Below are positions 6,284 to 8,172 of a stretch of DNA of 8,172 nt, one piece after another; the stretch's first letter is position 1; each line of letters starts with the position of its first letter. Under the pieces are notes generated by a model. It saw only the letters and a list, made by a program, of their open reading frames with translations, did no database searches and was not told the origin of the DNA. The stretch is from the NCBI GenBank assembly GCA_030628785.1, contig DAOVQI010000132.1, forward strand, positions 1 through 8,172, written 5' to 3'. This DNA comes from Bacteroidota bacterium. GTDB lineage: Bacteria; Bacteroidota; Bacteroidia; Bacteroidales; VadinHA17. Made by a program: the position numbers and the translations under genes.

Positions 6284-7207
6284 ATGAAAAGACAAATTAT
6301 AAAGATCGATGAGGAAAAATGTAAGGGATGCGGAGACTGCATACCCGAATGTCATGAAGGTGCATTGCAGCTTATAGACGGTAAGGTACGACTGATCAGC
6401 GACCTGATGTGTGACGGCCTTGGGGCCTGTCTGGGACACTGTCCGGAGGGTGCCATTACCCTTGAAGAGCGTGAAGCCGAACCTTACAATGAGATTGTTG
6501 TAATGGAAGAAATGATGAAAAAAGGAGGAAATGTGGTAATTGCCCATCTTAAGCATCTAAAGGAACATAATGAAGCAGGTTACCTAAAGGAAGGTGAACA
6601 GTATTTATGGGATAATAAAGAAGTATTGACGTTTGATCCTAAAAAAGTTATGAAAGCAGTACATAATCATCTTCCGGGTCATAACCCGTTGGAGAAAACT
6701 GAACCGGAAGAGATTCAGATGGCCTCACCACACACTGCACATGGTGGAGGATGCCCCGGATCCCGGGCTTATGCCTTTCAACCCGATCAAAGTGAAACAA
6801 TTACTGATACAAAGGGAGATACCCGGTCTCAGTTAACTCACTGGCCTGTCCAGATGCATCTGATCAATCCCAATGCACCTCATTTCCAGGGCTCTGATTT
6901 ATTGCTTTCGGCAGATTGCGTTGCATACGCCATGGGTGATTTTCACGCCAGCTTTTTAAAAGGTAAAACCCTTGGTATTGCTTGTCCGAAATTGGATTCC
7001 AATATGGAAATTTATGTTGAAAAGCTGAAGGCTTTGGTTGAACATGCAAAGATAAATACTCTGACGGTGATGAAAATGGAAGTGCCTTGCTGTGGCGGAA
7101 TATTGCAATTGGCTCAAATAGCCACCAGAGATGCTTCAAGAAAGGTCCCCATTAAATCCATTACCATTAGCGCACAAGGAGAGATTCTTGCTGAAGACTG
7201 GGTGTAA
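6284..7207 (+). CDS. frdX: FrdX-type ferredoxin-domain protein of HcpR regulons
   Basis: A 307-residue protein with a ferredoxin domain at residues 1-65 and a larger C-terminal domain. Motif 1 is C13-x2-C16-x2-C19-x3-C23. Motif 2 has C43, C49 and C53 in canonical spacing, but its second ligand position is L46, so the second cluster may be [3Fe-4S]. The C-terminal part has further cysteines: C157 (GGGCPGS), C212, C234 (IACPKLD) and a C269-C270 pair in VPCCGG, which may bind another cluster. Proteins of this kind are encoded beside hcp and hcpR in anaerobes and are thought to pass electrons in nitric oxide/hydroxylamine defence; the exact reaction is unknown. The upstream ATG at 6260 would add eight residues, but it lies inside the likely promoter, and MKRQIIKID is the natural start. 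The gene is divergent from the regulator and shares its palindrome. Confidence 0.85.
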   Translation: MKRQIIKIDEEKCKGCGDCIPECHEGALQLIDGKVRLISDLMCDGLGACLGHCPEGAITLEEREAEPYNEIVVMEEMMKKGGNVVIAHLKHLKEHNEAGYLKEGEQYLWDNKEVLTFDPKKVMKAVHNHLPGHNPLEKTEPEEIQMASPHTAHGGGCPGSRAYAFQPDQSETITDTKGDTRSQLTHWPVQMHLINPNAPHFQGSDLLLSADCVAYAMGDFHASFLKGKTLGIACPKLDSNMEIYVEKLKALVEHAKINTLTVMKMEVPCCGGILQLAQIATRDASRKVPIKSITISAQGEILAEDWV

Positions 7208-7229
7208 GAAGGTATTGGAATGTTAGAAC

Positions 7230-7256
7230 CATTCTGTAAGCATAGCGAACAGAATG
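7230..7256. repeat. 8-bp stem-loop after frdX
   Basis: CATTCTGT (7230-7237) and ACAGAATG (7249-7256) are perfect inverse copies with an 11-nt loop. It begins 23 nt after the frdX stop codon. No U-run follows, so it is not a standard intrinsic terminator. The right arm abuts the micro-element copy and may belong to it. Confidence 0.6.
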
Positions 7257-7300
7257 TCTCACGAGCGGGACCGTGATTGTGGCCATGTGGGAGTGAGTAA
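7257..7300 (+). repeat. Micro-element copy A
   Basis: It begins TCTCACGAGC (7257-7266) and ends TGTGGGAGTGAGTAA (7286-7300) around a 19-nt middle. Copy B inside the broken four-helix-bundle gene has the same 10-nt left end and a right end differing at two of 15 positions, with an unrelated 17-nt middle. Weak similarity also extends left, with AACAGAATG here and AACAAAGTGA there. Conserved ends with a variable centre suggest a short transposable or structural-RNA-like repeat. Confidence 0.6.
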
Positions 7301-7357
7301 TACTGGAATACTGAGGTTATTTACTTTAATTTGATTATTAACAATTTAGCCTGAAAA

Positions 7358-7502
7358 ATTACCTTCGGTGAGATCGCTGCGCTCAGTTGTAATTATTCTG
7401 CTAATTTTGAACTTAGTCACTCTACAAGCGTGACGATCTCATGAACGAAGTGAATAATTTATCTTCAAGGCTAAGGCTGAGGCTGAGGCTAAGGAAGGTA
7501 AT
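7358..7502. repeat. 145-nt composite element bounded by 9-bp inverted repeats
   Basis: ATTACCTTC (7358-7366) and GAAGGTAAT (7494-7502) are perfect inverse copies. Inside lie TGAGATCG (7369-7376) with CGATCTCA (7434-7441), and AATTATTC (7391-7398) with GAATAATT (7452-7459). These two inner pairs cross rather than nest, so they could not all pair in one simple hairpin. Sequence 7435-7457, GATCTCATGAACGAAGTGA and on, resembles a diverged relative of the TCTCACGAGC micro-element. The right end overlaps the hexamer repeats. Confidence 0.55.
7469..7496. repeat. GGCTAA/GGCTGA hexamer run, left end of cassette
   Basis: Four hexamers run in tandem (GGCTAA, GGCTGA, GGCTGA, GGCTAA) and are followed by GGAA. 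The last 12 bases (7485-7496, GAGGCTAAGGAA) are the exact inverse of 8161-8172 at the far right edge of the window. The broken four-helix-bundle gene lies between these two repeats, so they are read as terminal inverted repeats of a roughly 0.7-kb cassette. Confidence 0.7.
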
Positions 7503-7574
7503 AGGTTTAAGTAGTTTATACCTGTATAATAAGAGATGGCATATAAAGATTTTACTGAAATGGCTGTATGGCAA

Positions 7575-7629
7575 CTTAACAAAGTGATCTCACGAGCAGC
7601 AAGTGGGAAGGACTTGTGGGAACGAGTAA
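7575..7629 (+). mobile_element. Micro-element copy B, inserted in the four-helix-bundle gene
   Basis: The insertion is defined independently by protein continuity, between the codons of Gln13 and Lys14. Its core (7588-7629) starts TCTCACGAGC and ends TGTGGGAACGAGTAA, closely matching copy A at 7257-7300, and the end of that match falls exactly on the deduced boundary at 7629. An AA at both edges could be a target duplication, but the A-rich site makes this ambiguous. It carries no gene, so any movement would need a transposase acting from elsewhere. Confidence 0.65.
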
Positions 7630-7929
7630 AAAGCTTTTAAGTTATTGCTCAAGGTATATGAAGTAACTAAAACCTATCCGGCAGAAGAGAAATATAACCT
7701 GGTATCTGATATGTGTAGGGCAGCAAACTCGGTTACGAACAATATATCTGAGGGCTTTGGCAGATATGAGAAGTTGGATAAAACACAATTTTACAAGATA
7801 TCCAGGGGGAGTTGTTATGAACTTGTAAATCAAAGCCTGGCATCACAGGCTTTAGGTTTTATTTCAGATAAAGACAAAGAAGAACTTACTAATGGCTATC
7901 GTGACGTAATAGCTGAATTAGATCCGATG

Positions 7930-7958
7930 CCTGCCCGCCGAAACGAAGTGAAGGAGGG
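7930..7958 (+). mobile_element. Short palindromic insertion near the end of the four-helix-bundle gene
   Basis: The 29 nt begin CCTGCCCGCC and end GGAGGG, so the ends pair imperfectly (CCCGCC with GGAGGG, one mismatch) around a GAAACGAAGTGAA centre. Removing it joins ELDPM to IKSIETTLRK in frame. The centre shares AACGAAGTGAA with 7443-7453 in the upstream composite element. Similar CCCGCC...GGCGGG units are, as I recall, widespread REP-like repeats. Confidence 0.6.
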
Positions 7959-8114
7959 ATAAAAAGCATTGAAACGACACTAAGAAAATAGATACAAGCT
8001 AATATAATTAGATGATGAAAGAAAATATTGAAACATTTTAACTAACTAAAGAAAAAAACAGGAAAAGTATGCCTGAAAAATAAAAAACAAGACAAATTGA
8101 ATTCAATAGCTCCT

Positions 8115-8138
8115 ATGCTGAAGCCTTGGCTTAAGCAT
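8115..8138. repeat. Stem-loop near the right end of the cassette
   Basis: ATGCTGAAGCC (8115-8125) and GGCTTAAGCAT (8128-8138) are inverse copies with one mismatch and a 2-nt spacer, and flanking CCT/AAGG bases lengthen the imperfect stem. Its AAGCC/GGCTTA content resembles the hexamer repeats. The A-rich stretch 7992-8100 between the pseudogene and this stem holds nothing recognisable. Confidence 0.6.
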
Positions 8139-8160
8139 AAGGCTATGATGTGCAGTCAAA

Positions 8161-8172
8161 TTCCTTAGCCTC
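8161..8172. repeat. Right terminal inverted repeat of the cassette (cut by window edge)
   Basis: TTCCTTAGCCTC is the exact reverse complement of GAGGCTAAGGAA at 7485-7496. The repeat probably continues past the window, in line with the longer hexamer run on the left. Confidence 0.65.

Larger units (their letters stand above)
7208..7535. other. Gene-free, repeat-packed spacer after frdX
   Basis: This 328-nt stretch has no credible coding sequence and no standard terminator for frdX. It holds a hairpin at 7230-7256, a micro-element copy at 7257-7300, a composite palindromic element at 7358-7502, and the hexamer run 7469-7494 that forms the left end of the four-helix-bundle cassette. The density of short inverted repeats suggests repeated insertion of small mobile or REP-like units. 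Confidence 0.7.
7536..7991 (+). pseudogene. S23-type four-helix-bundle protein gene broken by two short insertions
   Basis: The gene starts at ATG 7536 (MAYKDFTEMAVWQ) and should continue directly into KAFKLLLKVYEVT, but about 55 nt (7575-7629) interrupt it, shift the frame and bring in TAA at 7638-7640. From 7630 the frame reads normally through SDMCRAANSVTNNISEGFGR and FYKISRGSCYELVNQ, the hallmark of the 23S rRNA intervening-sequence (S23) four-helix-bundle family. After ELDPM a second insertion of 29 nt (7930-7958) shifts the frame again; IKSIETTLRK then ends at TAG 7989-7991. With both insertions removed the protein is 123 residues, normal for the family. The two insertions total 84 nt. 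The longest remaining open stretch, about 7645-7962, lacks the true start and ends in insertion-encoded residues. Function in this family is unclear; members pentamerise, and relatives serve as accessory proteins of diversity-generating retroelements. Confidence 0.88.

Noticed and set aside
6221..6556. 111-residue minus-strand frame opposite frdX
   Set aside because: It covers the operator and the antisense of the ferredoxin motifs; the conserved frdX reading explains the sequence.
6864..7139. 91-residue minus-strand frame
   Set aside because: It is antisense to the C-terminal domain of frdX and has no family signal.
7208..7502. CRISPR-like spaced repeats
   Set aside because: The repeats differ in type, spacing and orientation and do not form a regular repeat-spacer array; no cas gene is present.
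7642..7833. 63-residue minus-strand frame
   Set aside because: It is antisense to the clearly recognisable four-helix-bundle sequence.
7645..7962. Intact 105-residue four-helix-bundle gene
   Set aside because: It would need a TTG start inside a helix and ends in residues encoded by an insertion; the true N-terminus and C-terminus are visible in other frames, so it is a pseudogene.

Overview
The window looks like a piece of chromosome from a low-to-moderate GC Bacteroidota, probably an anaerobic or facultative member of the Bacteroidales/Marinilabiliales type. The reasons are a DUF2723/GT117 membrane glycosyltransferase, promoter-like TAnnTTTG boxes with very short leaders, a secreted protein whose predicted mature end starts with Gln, an S23-type four-helix-bundle gene, and abundant short palindromic intergenic repeats. 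No rRNA, tRNA, CRISPR array or classical insertion sequence was seen.

Left part (1-4008). The minus strand carries the N-terminal 80 codons of a YciH/SUI1-type translation factor that runs off the left edge. A divergent region with promoter-like boxes leads to a 71-residue small protein, possibly the remnant of a HEPN/MNT pair. Then comes a 1071-residue multi-pass GT117 (TMEM260-like) protein. A perfect 15-nt palindrome sits on the GT117 stop codon, between this gene and the converging gene that follows.

Middle (4027-7207). A secreted C1B (bleomycin-hydrolase/aminopeptidase C) cysteine peptidase lies on the minus strand. A repeat-rich gap follows, holding a palindrome built of GTTATAN heptamers and a triple CCGTGNCACGG repeat. 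Next is a divergent pair: a Crp/Fnr-family regulator (HcpR-like) on the minus strand and an FrdX-type ferredoxin protein on the plus strand. Between them is a perfect 16-bp palindrome, TGTAACATATGTTACA. It sits near -40 of a plausible frdX promoter and inside a plausible promoter region for the regulator. This is the best regulatory story in the window: a nitrosative/redox-stress regulator probably controlling itself and its ferredoxin. The usual partner hcp (hybrid cluster protein) is not in the window.

Right part (7208-8172). This is a graveyard of small repeats around a broken S23-type four-helix-bundle gene. The gene is readable end to end (123 residues) once two short insertions of about 55 and 29 nt are removed. 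The first insertion ends with a sequence that also occurs upstream, at 7257-7300, and the end of that shared sequence coincides with the insertion boundary deduced from the protein. The second is a CCTGCCCGCC...GGAGGG palindromic unit. The cassette is bracketed by 12-bp inverted repeats made from GGCTAA/GGCTGA hexamers. The undescribed biology most worth following here is this family of micro-elements that insert into genes, together with the hcpR-frdX palindrome.
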